Below the pieces are notes generated by a model, which was not told where the DNA came from, ran no database searches, and saw only the letters and a list, made by a program, of their open reading frames with translations. Shown here piece after piece: positions 7,722-16,111 of a DNA stretch of 64,000 bases. The position numbers and the translations under genes are program-made. Origin of the DNA: Kitasatospora sp. A2-31 (GTDB lineage Bacteria; Actinomycetota; Actinomycetes; Streptomycetales; Streptomycetaceae); NCBI RefSeq assembly GCF_022288725.1, contig NZ_JAKNTA010000012.1, positions 49,868 to 113,867 of the forward strand, written 5' to 3'. Numbering within the stretch: position 1 is the stretch's first letter; each line of letters starts with the position of its first letter.

Positions 7722-7818
7722 GTGCTGCCGAAACTCGCGAACTGTTCGACGGCCGTCGCGGCTCAAGTGCCTCCCAAACTCGTCAACAAGTGCTGTCGCA
7801 ACTCGTGAACAGAGCCAC
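7722..7818 (-). repeat. Right end of the cassette with three iterons
   Basis: On the minus strand the iterons start at 7810 (GTTCACGAGTTGCGACAGC), 7787 (GTTGACGAGTTTGGGAGGC) and 7742 (GTTCGCGAGTTTCGGCAGC). All end in CAC, and the spacings are 23 and 45 bp, mirroring the left end. Confidence 0.75.
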
Positions 7819-7822
7819 TCAT

Positions 7823-8109
7823 GCGCGCGAAGAGCGTCTGTGTCCTTCCGCGCCGGTTCAAGCACGACAGGGAAGAACCGCCGAACCCTCCCCTGCGCCA
7901 CGGTGTGGGCTTGGGCCGTTCCGGTGATGAGACCGGAGGAGGGCACTCGTCTGGCGCGCCAGGCTACCGGTCGGCCGCCCCGCGTGCTTTCGTTTGAATT
8001 CCGCGCCGCCAAGGCTCGTACACCTGCCCCGGGCGCGACCACCTGTTGATGCCTAGGGCCTTCCGCGTGCACGGCCGCAGGGCCCTTCCACATGCCCGGA
8101 GGAGAGACC
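7823..8109. other. Gene-free interval upstream of ndh
   Basis: No credible gene. The minus strand is open across most of it (FFPVVLEPARKDTDALRAHE near 7880-7820) and may be the original 5' end of the galM remnant, with a GTG at about 7869. A GC-rich self-complementary stretch (GGGCC...GGCCC) lies at about 8054-8083. Confidence 0.4.
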
Positions 8110-8148
8110 ATGGTGGCAGGAACGGCCGGCGCACTCCGGGGACGATGA
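8110..8148 (+). CDS. Possible 12-codon leader ORF coupled to ndh
   Basis: ATG 8110 has an excellent Shine-Dalgarno (GGAGGAGAG, about 8097-8105) and encodes MVAGTAGALRGR. Its TGA (8146-8148) overlaps the ATGATG start of ndh. The best ribosome site in the region thus belongs to this tiny ORF rather than to ndh itself, suggesting translational coupling. It could instead be a chance arrangement, with ndh translated from the same ribosome site. Confidence 0.4.
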   Translation: MVAGTAGALRGR

Positions 8149-9488
8149 TGAAGGACCACCTCACGCCCCGACGGGTGGTGGTCATCGGTGGCGGGTTCGC
8201 CGGGCTGTTCGCCGCCCGCGCCCTGCGGCACGCCCCCGCCGCGGTCACCGTGATCGACCGCCGGGCGCACCACCTGTTCCAGCCGCTGCTGTACCAGTGC
8301 GCGTCCGGGATCCTCTCGGAGGGACAGATCGCGCAGCCGCTGCGCGGGGTGCTGCGCCGGCACCGCAATGTGGACTGCCTGCTCGCCGAGGCCACCGACG
8401 TGGACCCGGAGGCAAAGGTGGTGCGTGCGCAGCGGCCCGGCGGCGAGCCCCTGGAGGTGCCCTACGACGACCTGATCGTGGCCGTCGGCATGCGCCAGTC
8501 CTACTTCGGCCACAACGAGTACGCGGCGCACGCGCCCGGCATGAAGACCCTGGACGACGCCATCGCGATCCGGCGCCGGCTCTACCAGGCGTTCGAGATG
8601 GCGGAGACGGCCGCCGATCCGGAGGAGCGGCGGCAGTGGCTCACCTTCGCGCTGGTCGGGGGCGGTCCGACCGGGGTAGAGCTCGCCGGGCAGATCCGGG
8701 AGATCGCCGGGCACACGCTCGACCGGGAGTTCCGCGCCATCGACTCCGCGCAGGCCCGGGTGCTGCTCTTCGAGGGCTCCGACGCCGTCCTGGGCGCCTT
8801 CGGCCCCCGCCTCGCCGAGCGGGCCGCCCGGACGCTGCGGGACCTCGGGGTGGAGATGCACCTCGGCACCATGGTCACCGGCGTCGACGCGGGCGGGCTC
8901 ACCGTCAAGGACCGCAACGGCGCCAGCACCCGCCACCCGGCGCGCACCGTGCTGTGGACGGCCGGCGTCGAGGCCCCGCCGATCGCCGCCGCACTCGCGC
9001 GGGCCACCGGCGCGACCCAGGACCGGGCCGGGCGCATCTCAGTCGAACCCGACCTGACCCTCGCCGGACACCCGCACATCCGCGTGACCGGCGACGTGAT
9101 GAGCCTCGACCGGCTGCCCGGCCTCGCCGAGGTCGCCATGCAGTCCGGCGCCTACGCCGGCCGCGCCGGCCGCCACTCCATCGAGGGCCGCAAGCGGAAG
9201 CCGAAGCCCTTCAAGTACGTGGACCTGGGCAGTGCCGCCTACATCTGCCGCGGGAGGGCCGTCGTGAAGGTCGGCCGGATCCACCTGTCGGGCACCACGG
9301 GCTGGCTGGCCTGGCTGCTGATCCACCTGGCCTTCCTCACCGGCTTCCGCAGCAGGTTCGGCGCGGTGCTCAGCTGGGCGGTCGTCTTCGCCTCCGGCTC
9401 GCGGCGCGAACGCGCCTTCACCATGCCCGACGCGGCCGCGGCGGCACTTCCCGCCGCCGGTACGGAGCCCCCCGCACCCTCGTCCTGA
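8145..9488 (+). CDS. ndh: Type II NADH dehydrogenase (NDH-2)
   Basis: A 447-aa single-subunit flavoprotein that oxidises NADH and reduces quinone at the inner membrane face without pumping protons. Motifs: FAD site VVVIGGGFAGLFAAR (about residues 9-23), LLYQCASG after the first sheet, a second Rossmann GGGPTGVELAGQ (about 172-183) for NADH, and the terminal FAD motif with HIRVTGDVMSL (about 310-320). The C-terminal WLAWLLIHLAFLTGFRSRFGAVLSW gives the amphipathic/membrane anchor of NDH-2. The start is the tandem ATGATG at 8145/8148. It lies upstream of cydAB on the same strand, so NADH to quinone to cytochrome bd forms a complete short respiratory chain. Confidence 0.9.
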   Translation: MMKDHLTPRRVVVIGGGFAGLFAARALRHAPAAVTVIDRRAHHLFQPLLYQCASGILSEGQIAQPLRGVLRRHRNVDCLLAEATDVDPEAKVVRAQRPGGEPLEVPYDDLIVAVGMRQSYFGHNEYAAHAPGMKTLDDAIAIRRRLYQAFEMAETAADPEERRQWLTFALVGGGPTGVELAGQIREIAGHTLDREFRAIDSAQARVLLFEGSDAVLGAFGPRLAERAARTLRDLGVEMHLGTMVTGVDAGGLTVKDRNGASTRHPARTVLWTAGVEAPPIAAALARATGATQDRAGRISVEPDLTLAGHPHIRVTGDVMSLDRLPGLAEVAMQSGAYAGRAGRHSIEGRKRKPKPFKYVDLGSAAYICRGRAVVKVGRIHLSGTTGWLAWLLIHLAFLTGFRSRFGAVLSWAVVFASGSRRERAFTMPDAAAAALPAAGTEPPAPSS

Positions 9489-9574
9489 CACCGCCCCCGG
9501 TCGGTTCGTACCGGCCGTACCGTTGCCGTTCCCCCTCAGCCCCGCGCACGCGGGGCGGACCCATCGAGGCGCAC

Positions 9575-11053
9575 ATGCTCAGCATCGCCGCCCACCTGGC
9601 GGACACCCCTCCCCAGCTCCTGCCGGCCCGGGAACAGATGGCCTTCACCCTGGCCTCGCACATCCTGCTGGTGCCGTTCGGCGTCGCGCTGCCGTTCATC
9701 ACCGTCCTGATGCACTACCGCGCGCTGCGCCGCAACGACCCGGTGGCCCTGCTGCTTGCCCGGCGGTGGTCCGCGGTGATGGCGGTGCAGTTCGCCATCG
9801 GCATCATCACCGGCACCGTCCTGTCGCTGGAGTTCGGCCTGCTGTGGCCGGGGATGATGGGGCGCTGGGGCGACGTCTTCGGCGTCGGCTTCGGCGTGGA
9901 GGCCTGGGCGTTCTTCCTGGAGGCCGTCCTGATCGCCGTCTACCTCTACGGCTGGCGCAGGCTCAAGCCGTGGACACACTGGTGGCTGGCCGTACCACTG
10001 CCGCTGACCGCGGCGATGGGGGCGTTCGGCATCATCGCGGCCAACTCGTGGATGAACACCCCTCAGGGCTTCACCCTGGACTCCCAGGGCAACCCCGTGA
10101 ACGTCGACGTGCGGCAGGCGATCTTCACACCGATGTTCGGCCCCCAGTACTGGCACTTCGTGGTCGCGATGTTCATGACCGCCGGTTACGTGGTGGCCGG
10201 CGTGTACGCGGTCGGCTGGCTGCGCGGCCGGCGCGACCGCTACCACAAGCTCGGGTTCACCGTGCCGTTCACCGTCGCCGCGATCCTCACCCCCCTCCAG
10301 TTCTTCCTCGGAGACTCCGCCGCCCGCGCCGTCTTCAACAAGCAGCCGACCAAGTTCGCCGCCATGGAAATCGTCTGGAACACCGACACCCACGTGCCGG
10401 AATACGTCTTCGGCCGACTGAACGGCAACGGAACGATCTCCGGCGGGATCAAGATCCCGCAACTCGACTCCATCCTCGCCGGGTTCAAGCCCAGCACCCA
10501 GGTGACCGGTCTGACCGCCGTGTCGGCGGCCGACCGCCCCACGCCCACGCAGGCGACCATCGTGCACTGGGCCTTCGACATCATGGCCACCATCGGCAGC
10601 GTGCTGATCCTGCTCGCGCTCTGGTACGCCTGGATCTGGTGGCGTCACCGCGACCTGCCGATCAACCGCTGGTTCTTCTCCTGCGCCGCACTGGCGGGAG
10701 CCGCCTGCCTGTTCACAGTCGAATGCGGGTGGATCACCACCGAGGTCGGCCGCCAGCCCTGGATCGTCTACTTCAACATGAGGGTGTCCGAAGCCGTCAC
10801 CCCCACCCATGCCGCCGGCATCTGGACGATGTTCGGCATCGTCGTCGTCCTGTACGTGGCGGTGTTCGCGTCCTTCCTGGCCGTGCTGCTGAAGATGCGG
10901 ACCCGCTGGCGCATCGCCGACGAAGGCGCCGCGATGCGCGGGACGGCCGATCCCGAGACCGACACCCCCTATGGCCCCAGAGGAGAGCGTGCACCCGACA
11001 GGGCGGGCGCAGCGCGCGGCGGGTCCGACGCGACGTCCGGCGGTGCCCGATGA
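9575..11053 (+). CDS. cydA: Cytochrome bd ubiquinol oxidase subunit I
   Basis: A 492-aa multi-helix subunit I that binds haems b558, b595 and d. Visible features are the N-terminal helix with axial His (FTLASHILLVPFGVALPF), a second conserved His region (QYWHFVVAMFMTAGYVVAG), the quinone-loop area (VFNKQPTKFAAMEIVW) and the family signature ECGWITTEVGRQPW. It is divergent from the E. coli type. The hydrophilic tail after WRIADEGA is low complexity. I set the start at ATG 9575. A short hairpin (CCCCGC/GCGGGG, 9540-9555) lies between ndh and this gene. Its stop overlaps the cydB start (ATGA), indicating coupling. Confidence 0.9.
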   Translation: MLSIAAHLADTPPQLLPAREQMAFTLASHILLVPFGVALPFITVLMHYRALRRNDPVALLLARRWSAVMAVQFAIGIITGTVLSLEFGLLWPGMMGRWGDVFGVGFGVEAWAFFLEAVLIAVYLYGWRRLKPWTHWWLAVPLPLTAAMGAFGIIAANSWMNTPQGFTLDSQGNPVNVDVRQAIFTPMFGPQYWHFVVAMFMTAGYVVAGVYAVGWLRGRRDRYHKLGFTVPFTVAAILTPLQFFLGDSAARAVFNKQPTKFAAMEIVWNTDTHVPEYVFGRLNGNGTISGGIKIPQLDSILAGFKPSTQVTGLTAVSAADRPTPTQATIVHWAFDIMATIGSVLILLALWYAWIWWRHRDLPINRWFFSCAALAGAACLFTVECGWITTEVGRQPWIVYFNMRVSEAVTPTHAAGIWTMFGIVVVLYVAVFASFLAVLLKMRTRWRIADEGAAMRGTADPETDTPYGPRGERAPDRAGAARGGSDATSGGAR

Positions 11054-12093
11054 TGGCCGACCTCATCGCCTGGCTGCTGGTGATCGCCATCGCCGCCTAC
11101 GCCTGCGCCGGCGGCACCGACTACGGCGCGGGCTTCTGGGACCTGCTGGCCGGTGGCGCCGAGCGCGGCAAACGGCCCCGCTGGCTGATCGACCACGCCA
11201 TGGCACCGGTCTGGGAGGTCAACAACGTCTGGCTGATCTTCATCCTGATCCTCATGTGGACGGGATTCCCCCTCATGTTCCAGGCCGTCTTCGAGGCGCT
11301 GTGGCTGCCGCTCGCCCTCGCAGCCGTCGGACAGCTGCTGCGCGGAGCCGGCTTCGCACTGCGCAAGCCGACCCACCGGATCGCCCAACGCCGGGTGTAC
11401 GGCGCGGCGTTCGCGATCTCCTCGCTCCTCACGCCGTTCTTCCTCGGCGCCGTGCTGGGCGGCATCGCCTCCGGACGGGTCGCGGTGGACGTCCCCGCGT
11501 CCTCGGACGCCTGGGCCAACCCCACCTCGCTGATGGCGGGCCTGATGGCGATCGCCGCCACCGCCTACCTCGGTGCGGTGTTCCTGTGCTCCGACGCCCG
11601 GCGGTTCGGCGCCCACGACCTCGTCGACTACTTCCGCCGGCGGGCCTGGGCCGCCTTCGCGGCGCTCGTCGTCCTCGCCCTCATCGCCCTGCCCGTCACC
11701 CGGGACGACGCACGGTACGTGTGGGACAACCTCACCAGCGGCCTCGGACTCCTGATGGCGATCCTGGCCGGCGTCTGTGGCCTGGCCACCGTGCTGCTGT
11801 TGGTTCGCCGCCTCTACGGCTGGTCCCGCTACACCTCGGTGGCGACCGTGGGACTGGCCGTGCTGGCCTGGGGCTTCGCCCAGCGCCCCTACCTCCTGCC
11901 GACCTCGCTCACGGTCTCCCAGGCCGCCGGGGCCGCACACAGCCTGCGCTGGCTGGCCATCGTGACGCTCATCGCCGTCCTGCTGGTCGGCCCGGCCCTG
12001 GTACTGGTCTACCGACTCGACACCAAGGGCCGGCTGGAGCCGCTCACCGACACCGACACCTCGGCCGCACGACTCCCGGGGGACGACGCCTGA
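11050..12093 (+). CDS. cydB: Cytochrome bd ubiquinol oxidase subunit II
   Basis: A 347-aa membrane protein of about 8-9 helices that pairs with CydA. The N-terminus ACAGGTDYGAGFWDLLAGG is the hallmark of subunit II. WEVNNVWLIFILILMWTGFP, FALRKPTH and LGLLMAILAGVCGLATVLLL mark later helices, and AWGFAQRPYLLPTSLTV is the conserved Q-P-Y region. It starts at ATG 11050, overlapping the cydA stop by 4 bases; a second ATG follows at 11053. The bd-assembly transporter genes cydCD are not in the window. Confidence 0.9.
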   Translation: MMADLIAWLLVIAIAAYACAGGTDYGAGFWDLLAGGAERGKRPRWLIDHAMAPVWEVNNVWLIFILILMWTGFPLMFQAVFEALWLPLALAAVGQLLRGAGFALRKPTHRIAQRRVYGAAFAISSLLTPFFLGAVLGGIASGRVAVDVPASSDAWANPTSLMAGLMAIAATAYLGAVFLCSDARRFGAHDLVDYFRRRAWAAFAALVVLALIALPVTRDDARYVWDNLTSGLGLLMAILAGVCGLATVLLLVRRLYGWSRYTSVATVGLAVLAWGFAQRPYLLPTSLTVSQAAGAAHSLRWLAIVTLIAVLLVGPALVLVYRLDTKGRLEPLTDTDTSAARLPGDDA

Positions 12094-12218
12094 CGCAGGC
12101 AGACCGTTCGGCCGTCCGTGGGGCGCGGCGGCCGGACCCACCGACGAGGACCGCCCCGCCACGAGCACCTCGGCTAGCGTCAGCCGGGGGAGCCGAATCA
12201 TGGACACGGAGAGCACTG

Positions 12219-14042
12219 ATGGACCGCTACCCCCCTATCGCCGATCACGGCCTGGTGGGCGACCTCCAGACCGTCGCCCTGGTCTCCTCCAAGGGTGTGC
12301 TGGACTGGTTCGCCGCCCCCCGGGTCGACTCGCCCAGCATCTTCGCCGCCCTACTGGACCACGAGCGCGGCGGCCACTTCCGCATCGGCCCCGACAGCGG
12401 GGACATCACCTACCGGCAGCTGTACTACCCGGACACCGCCGTCCTGGTCACCCGCTTCATGTCCCCCGAGGGCGTCGGCGAACTCATCGACTGGATGCCG
12501 CCCAACACCTCCGGCAGCCCCACCGACCGGCACACCGTCGTCCGCGCGATCCGTGCCGTCCGCGGCACCGTCACCTTCACCCTCGACTGCCGGCCGCGTT
12601 TCGACTACGGCCGAGCAGAGCACGAACTCCAGCTCGACGAGCGGTACGCCGCCTTCCACGCCCCCGGCATCGCCTGCCACCTGCGCACCACCTTCCCGGT
12701 CGCACGCGCCGGCGACGACGTCGCGGGCACCGTCACGCTCAACGCCGGCCAGGCCGCCGGCGCCGTGCTCACCGTCTGCGCCGCCGACGGCGCCTCGCCG
12801 CCCCCCATGAACGAGGAGGAGATCACCGAGTCCCTGTGGGACAGCGTCAACTTCTGGCAGCAGTGGGTCCGCACCGCCAACTACCGCGGACGCTGGCCCG
12901 ACATGGTCCGCCGGTCCGCGATCACCCTCAAGCTGCTCACCTACCACCCGACCGGCGCACCGATCGCCGCCGCCACCATGGGCCTGCCGGAGCAGGTCGG
13001 CGGCGAGCGCAACTGGGACTACCGCTTCACCTGGGTGCGCGACGCCTCGCTGTCCGTACGCGCGCTCCTCGACCTCGGCTTCGCCGACGAGGCCGGTGCC
13101 TACACCCGCTGGCTCGGCGACCGGCTCCACGATCGACTGGAGATGCCCGGCGAGCGGCTGCAGATCATGTACCGCGTCGACGGCGACCCTGAGTTGAGCG
13201 AGGAGATCCTGGAGCACTTCGAGGGGTACCGCGGCTCGTACCCCGTCCGCGCCGGCAACGCCGCCATGGACCAGCTGCAGCTCGACATCTACGGCGAGGC
13301 GCTGTACGCCATGGCGGAAGGACGCGAGGTGGGGATCCAGGCCGGCTACCGCGGCTGGAAGGCGACGGTGAAGACCCTCGACTGGCTCGCGGACAACTGG
13401 GACCGGCCCGACGAGGGCATCTGGGAGACCCGCGGCGGCCGCAAGGACTTCACCTACAGCCGGGTGATGACCTGGGTCGCCTTCGACCGCGGCATCCGCC
13501 TGGCCGAGGAATTCAGCCGTCCCGCCGACATCGTCCGCTGGCGCAACACCCGCGACGCGGTCCTCGAGCAGATCATGACCAAGGGCTGGAGCGAGACGGA
13601 GCAGGCGCTCGTCCAGCACTATGACGGCGACGTCCTGGACGCCTCCCTGCTGCTCGTCCCCCGGGTCGGCCTGCTCGCGCCGCGCGACCCGGCCTGGCTG
13701 TCCACCCTCGACGCGATGGACCGCAAGCTCGTCTCCGACAGCCTGGTCTACCGCTACGATCCCGCCGCCTCGCCCGACGGCTTGCGCGGTTCCGAGGGCA
13801 CCTTCAGCCTCTGCACCTTCCTGCACGTCGACGCGCTCGCCCGCGCGGGGCGGCTGCGGCAGGCACGCTACTCCTTCGAGAAGATGCTCACCTACGCCAA
13901 CCACGTCGGCCTGTTCGCCGAGGAGATCGGCCCCTCCGGCGAGCAGCTCGGCAACTTCCCTCAGGCCTTCACCCACCTCTCCCTGATCATGGCTGCCAGA
14001 ACCCTGGACGACGCACTGGACGGGAAGCAGGGTTCTGAGTGA
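12219..14042 (+). CDS. Glycoside hydrolase family 15 protein (glucoamylase/trehalase-like)
   Basis: A 607-aa cytoplasmic GH15 enzyme with no signal peptide. The N-terminal beta domain opens with YPPIADHGLVGDLQTVALVSSKGVLDWF. The (alpha/alpha)6 catalytic domain begins near residue 230 and shows NWDYRFTWVRDAS, the likely general acid in DEGIWE, and the general-base Glu near the end in GPSGEQLGNFPQAFTH. Relatives include bacterial glucoamylases and mycobacterial trehalases; which activity applies cannot be read from sequence. GGAGAG precedes ATG 12219 by seven bases. It overlaps the next gene by 4 bp and follows cydB by 125 bp on the same strand. Confidence 0.88.
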   Translation: MDRYPPIADHGLVGDLQTVALVSSKGVLDWFAAPRVDSPSIFAALLDHERGGHFRIGPDSGDITYRQLYYPDTAVLVTRFMSPEGVGELIDWMPPNTSGSPTDRHTVVRAIRAVRGTVTFTLDCRPRFDYGRAEHELQLDERYAAFHAPGIACHLRTTFPVARAGDDVAGTVTLNAGQAAGAVLTVCAADGASPPPMNEEEITESLWDSVNFWQQWVRTANYRGRWPDMVRRSAITLKLLTYHPTGAPIAAATMGLPEQVGGERNWDYRFTWVRDASLSVRALLDLGFADEAGAYTRWLGDRLHDRLEMPGERLQIMYRVDGDPELSEEILEHFEGYRGSYPVRAGNAAMDQLQLDIYGEALYAMAEGREVGIQAGYRGWKATVKTLDWLADNWDRPDEGIWETRGGRKDFTYSRVMTWVAFDRGIRLAEEFSRPADIVRWRNTRDAVLEQIMTKGWSETEQALVQHYDGDVLDASLLLVPRVGLLAPRDPAWLSTLDAMDRKLVSDSLVYRYDPAASPDGLRGSEGTFSLCTFLHVDALARAGRLRQARYSFEKMLTYANHVGLFAEEIGPSGEQLGNFPQAFTHLSLIMAARTLDDALDGKQGSE

Positions 14043-14962
14043 CCGTGGACCCCACCACCGCCGCGGTCGGCGCCGCCGAGTTCCGCTCGCTGTACCGGCG
14101 GCTGCGCCGCGACCGGGCGGACGGCGCCCTCGCCGAGCTCACCCCGGAGCGGGTGGCGGCGGCTGCCCGCGAGGTGCGGGCGGGGCTGCACGTCTCGCTG
14201 GCCGCACCGGTGGAGACCGGCCCCGGGCCGGACAACCCCGAACCCGCCGTCCACCGGATGACCGGCGCGGTGGCCGGCCGGGTGCCCGACGAGGGCCTGG
14301 CCTTCGCCCGCGACCACATCGCCATGAACGTGCACGGCGACGCCGACAGCCACCTGGACGCGCTCTGCCACGTGGTCTACGACGGAACACTGCACGGCGG
14401 CGTCGACGCGGACACCCTCACCACCCATGGGGCCGACGCACTCTCCGTGGACCTGGTCCGGGACGGCATCGTCGGCCGCGGCGTCCTGCTGGACGTCCCG
14501 CGGGCACGAGGGGTGCCCTGGCTGGAGCCCGGCGAGCAGGTGGGCGCCGACGAACTGGCCGCGGCGGAGGCCGCCCAGGGAGTCCGGGTCGGTCCGGGCG
14601 ACCTGTTGTTCGTCCGGGTCGGACACCGCCGCCGCCGGGCCGAGCACGGCCCCTGGGACGCCTCGGCGGCCCGCGCGGGACTCCATCCGAACGCCATGGA
14701 GTTCCTGGCCGAACGACGGGTCGCGGTTCTCGGCAGCGACGGCAACAACGACGCCGCACCGTCCCCGGCGGAGGGCGTGGACTACCCCGTCCACGTCCTC
14801 GCCGTGCACGCCATGGGCCTCCACCTGCTGGACTACCTGCAGTTCGAGGACCTCGTGCCGCTCTGCGTGCAGGAGCGACGCTGGTCCTTCCTGTGCGTGG
14901 TCGCGCCGCTGCGGCTGCCACGAGCCACCGGCTCCCCGGTGAACCCGATCGCGATCCTCTGA
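14039..14962 (+). CDS. Cyclase-family (kynurenine formamidase-like) metal-dependent hydrolase
   Basis: A 307-aa protein of the cyclase/KynB family. The metal-binding motif appears as HGDADSHLDALCHVVYDG (His, Asp and His ligands, about residues 100-117). It is followed by the family's GRGVLLDVPRARGVPWLEPG and a C-terminal half with AVLGSDGNNDAAPSP and HVLAVHAMGLHLLDYLQFEDL. Homologues often act on amides or cyclic precursors, but the substrate is unknown. It starts at a GTG whose bases overlap the GH15 stop (GTGA), so it is translationally coupled. It converges on the hydroxyacid dehydrogenase, with a 44-bp gap. Confidence 0.85.
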   Translation: MTVDPTTAAVGAAEFRSLYRRLRRDRADGALAELTPERVAAAAREVRAGLHVSLAAPVETGPGPDNPEPAVHRMTGAVAGRVPDEGLAFARDHIAMNVHGDADSHLDALCHVVYDGTLHGGVDADTLTTHGADALSVDLVRDGIVGRGVLLDVPRARGVPWLEPGEQVGADELAAAEAAQGVRVGPGDLLFVRVGHRRRRAEHGPWDASAARAGLHPNAMEFLAERRVAVLGSDGNNDAAPSPAEGVDYPVHVLAVHAMGLHLLDYLQFEDLVPLCVQERRWSFLCVVAPLRLPRATGSPVNPIAIL

Positions 14963-15006
14963 CGGTCACTCACGCCCGTCCCGGCCGGGGCCCGACCCGC
15001 AACGCG

Positions 15007-15972
15007 TCAACCCCGGCCGGAGGAGACCACATTGGCCAGCGGTTCGCCGGCGGCGTACCGCATCAACTGCGACCGGACGAGCGCCAGTGCGCGCGGGCGG
15101 AAGGCCGAGGTGGTGGCGGCCACGTGCGGGGTGATCAGCGTGCTCGGCGCCATCCACAGCGCGTGCCCCGGCGGGAGCGGCTCCGGATCGGTGACGTCCA
15201 GTGCCGCTGCCAGGCGCCCGGCACGGAGCTCCGCGACCAGCGCTGCCGTGTCGATCACGGCTCCGCGACCGACGTTCACCACCACGGCACCGTCCCGCAA
15301 CCGCGCCAGGAACCCGGCGTCGACCAGACCCCTCGTCCGCTCGGTGAGTGGCAGGGTCAGCACCACCGCGTCGGCCCGCGGCAGCAGCGACGGCAGCTCC
15401 GCCGTCGCGTGCACCGGCCCGAGCGGCGCCTGCCGGGCCGTACGGGCCACCCGCAGGACCTCGCACTCGAACGGGGTGAGCCGGGCCTCGACGGCGGCGC
15501 CGATCGCTCCGTAGCCCAGGACCAGGACCGTCCGGTCGGCCAGCGCCGGGCGGAAGCCAGCAGACCAGTGCTGCGCCTGCTGCGCCCGGACGAGTTCGGG
15601 GATCCCCCGCAGTGCGGCCAACAGCAGCGTCACCGCGTGCTCGGCCGTGCTCGTGTCGTGCACCCCGCGGGCGTTGCAGAGCGTGACACCCGCGGGCACG
15701 TACGGCAGCAGGTTCTCCACCCCCGCACTCAGCGACTGAACCACCCGCAGCGCCGGCAGCCGATCCAGTACGGGCAGCGCCGCGCGGGTGCGGGTGTACG
15801 GGACGACGAAGAACTCGACGGCCTCCATCGCACTGTCGGCCGGAGCAGGGCCGCGGCCGTCCCAGACCAGGGCCTGCCACCCCTTGGGCAGGGCGCCGAG
15901 CTCCGGCGGCGCGTACGGCAGCATCACCCGCATCGCCGGGGCCCCGGTGGAACCCTCGCCGGCAACCGTCAT
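15007..15972 (-). CDS. D-isomer-specific 2-hydroxyacid dehydrogenase
   Basis: A 321-aa NAD(P)-dependent dehydrogenase. It has the N-terminal flavodoxin-like catalytic domain (LRVVQSLSAGVENLLPYVPAGVTLCNARGVHD), a Rossmann motif VLVLGYGAIGAAVEARL (about residues 149-165), the catalytic Arg in VVNVGRGAVIDTAAL, the Glu in ALDVTDPEPLPPGHALW and the His in TLITPHVAA. ATG 15972 was chosen for its GGAGG seven bases upstream; ATG 15933 is possible. It is divergent from gluconokinase, with an inverted repeat (GGGTGAG/CTCACCC, 16040-16061) between them. It may reduce glyoxylate, hydroxypyruvate or ketogluconate; the gluconokinase neighbour favours a sugar-acid substrate. Confidence 0.88.
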   Translation of the reverse strand: MTVAGEGSTGAPAMRVMLPYAPPELGALPKGWQALVWDGRGPAPADSAMEAVEFFVVPYTRTRAALPVLDRLPALRVVQSLSAGVENLLPYVPAGVTLCNARGVHDTSTAEHAVTLLLAALRGIPELVRAQQAQHWSAGFRPALADRTVLVLGYGAIGAAVEARLTPFECEVLRVARTARQAPLGPVHATAELPSLLPRADAVVLTLPLTERTRGLVDAGFLARLRDGAVVVNVGRGAVIDTAALVAELRAGRLAAALDVTDPEPLPPGHALWMAPSTLITPHVAATTSAFRPRALALVRSQLMRYAAGEPLANVVSSGRG

Positions 15973-16039
15973 GCTGGCCTCCGTGCCGGCCCGACCGGTG
16001 GACCGCGCCGGTGCGCCTGGCGGCGGTCGGGCCTCCAGG

Positions 16040-16061
16040 GGGTGAGAGTGGAGACTCACCC
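16040..16061. promoter_or_regulatory. Inverted repeat in the dehydrogenase/gluconokinase intergenic region
   Basis: GGGTGAG (16040-16046) and CTCACCC (16055-16061) form a perfect 7-bp inverted repeat between two divergent genes. It is a candidate operator; no local regulator gene is obvious. Confidence 0.4.
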
Positions 16062-16111
16062 GTGTCCCCGCAGCAATGGTCCCGCAGCCGACCCGAGGAG
16101 GCCCGCCGACC

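Larger units (their letters stand above)
6071..7818. mobile_element. Transposase-less cassette with iteron-bearing inverted ends (TetR/SDR cargo)
   Basis: The 1,748-bp unit begins and ends with 27-bp inverted repeats matching at 26 of 27 positions (6071-6097 and 7792-7818). TCAT directly flanks both sides (6067-6070 and 7819-7822). Each end carries three 21-bp iterons in the same order and similar spacing. The interior holds only a divergent TetR/SDR gene pair and no transposase. Deleting the unit with one TCAT joins the flanks into one open minus-strand frame leading into the galM remnant. This fits a mobile insertion cassette mobilised in trans. The transposase family that would recognise these ends is unidentified. 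Confidence 0.7.

Noticed and set aside
6071..7818. Assigning the cassette to the IS6 family from its GGCTCTGTT-like tip
   Set aside because: There is no transposase to confirm it, the best flanking duplication is 4 bp rather than a perfect 8, and iteron-built ends are not typical of IS6.
7823..8936. Long minus-strand ORF opposite ndh
   Set aside because: It mirrors the ndh codons in GC-rich DNA; only its first part near 7820-7880 may be real, as the old galM 5' end.
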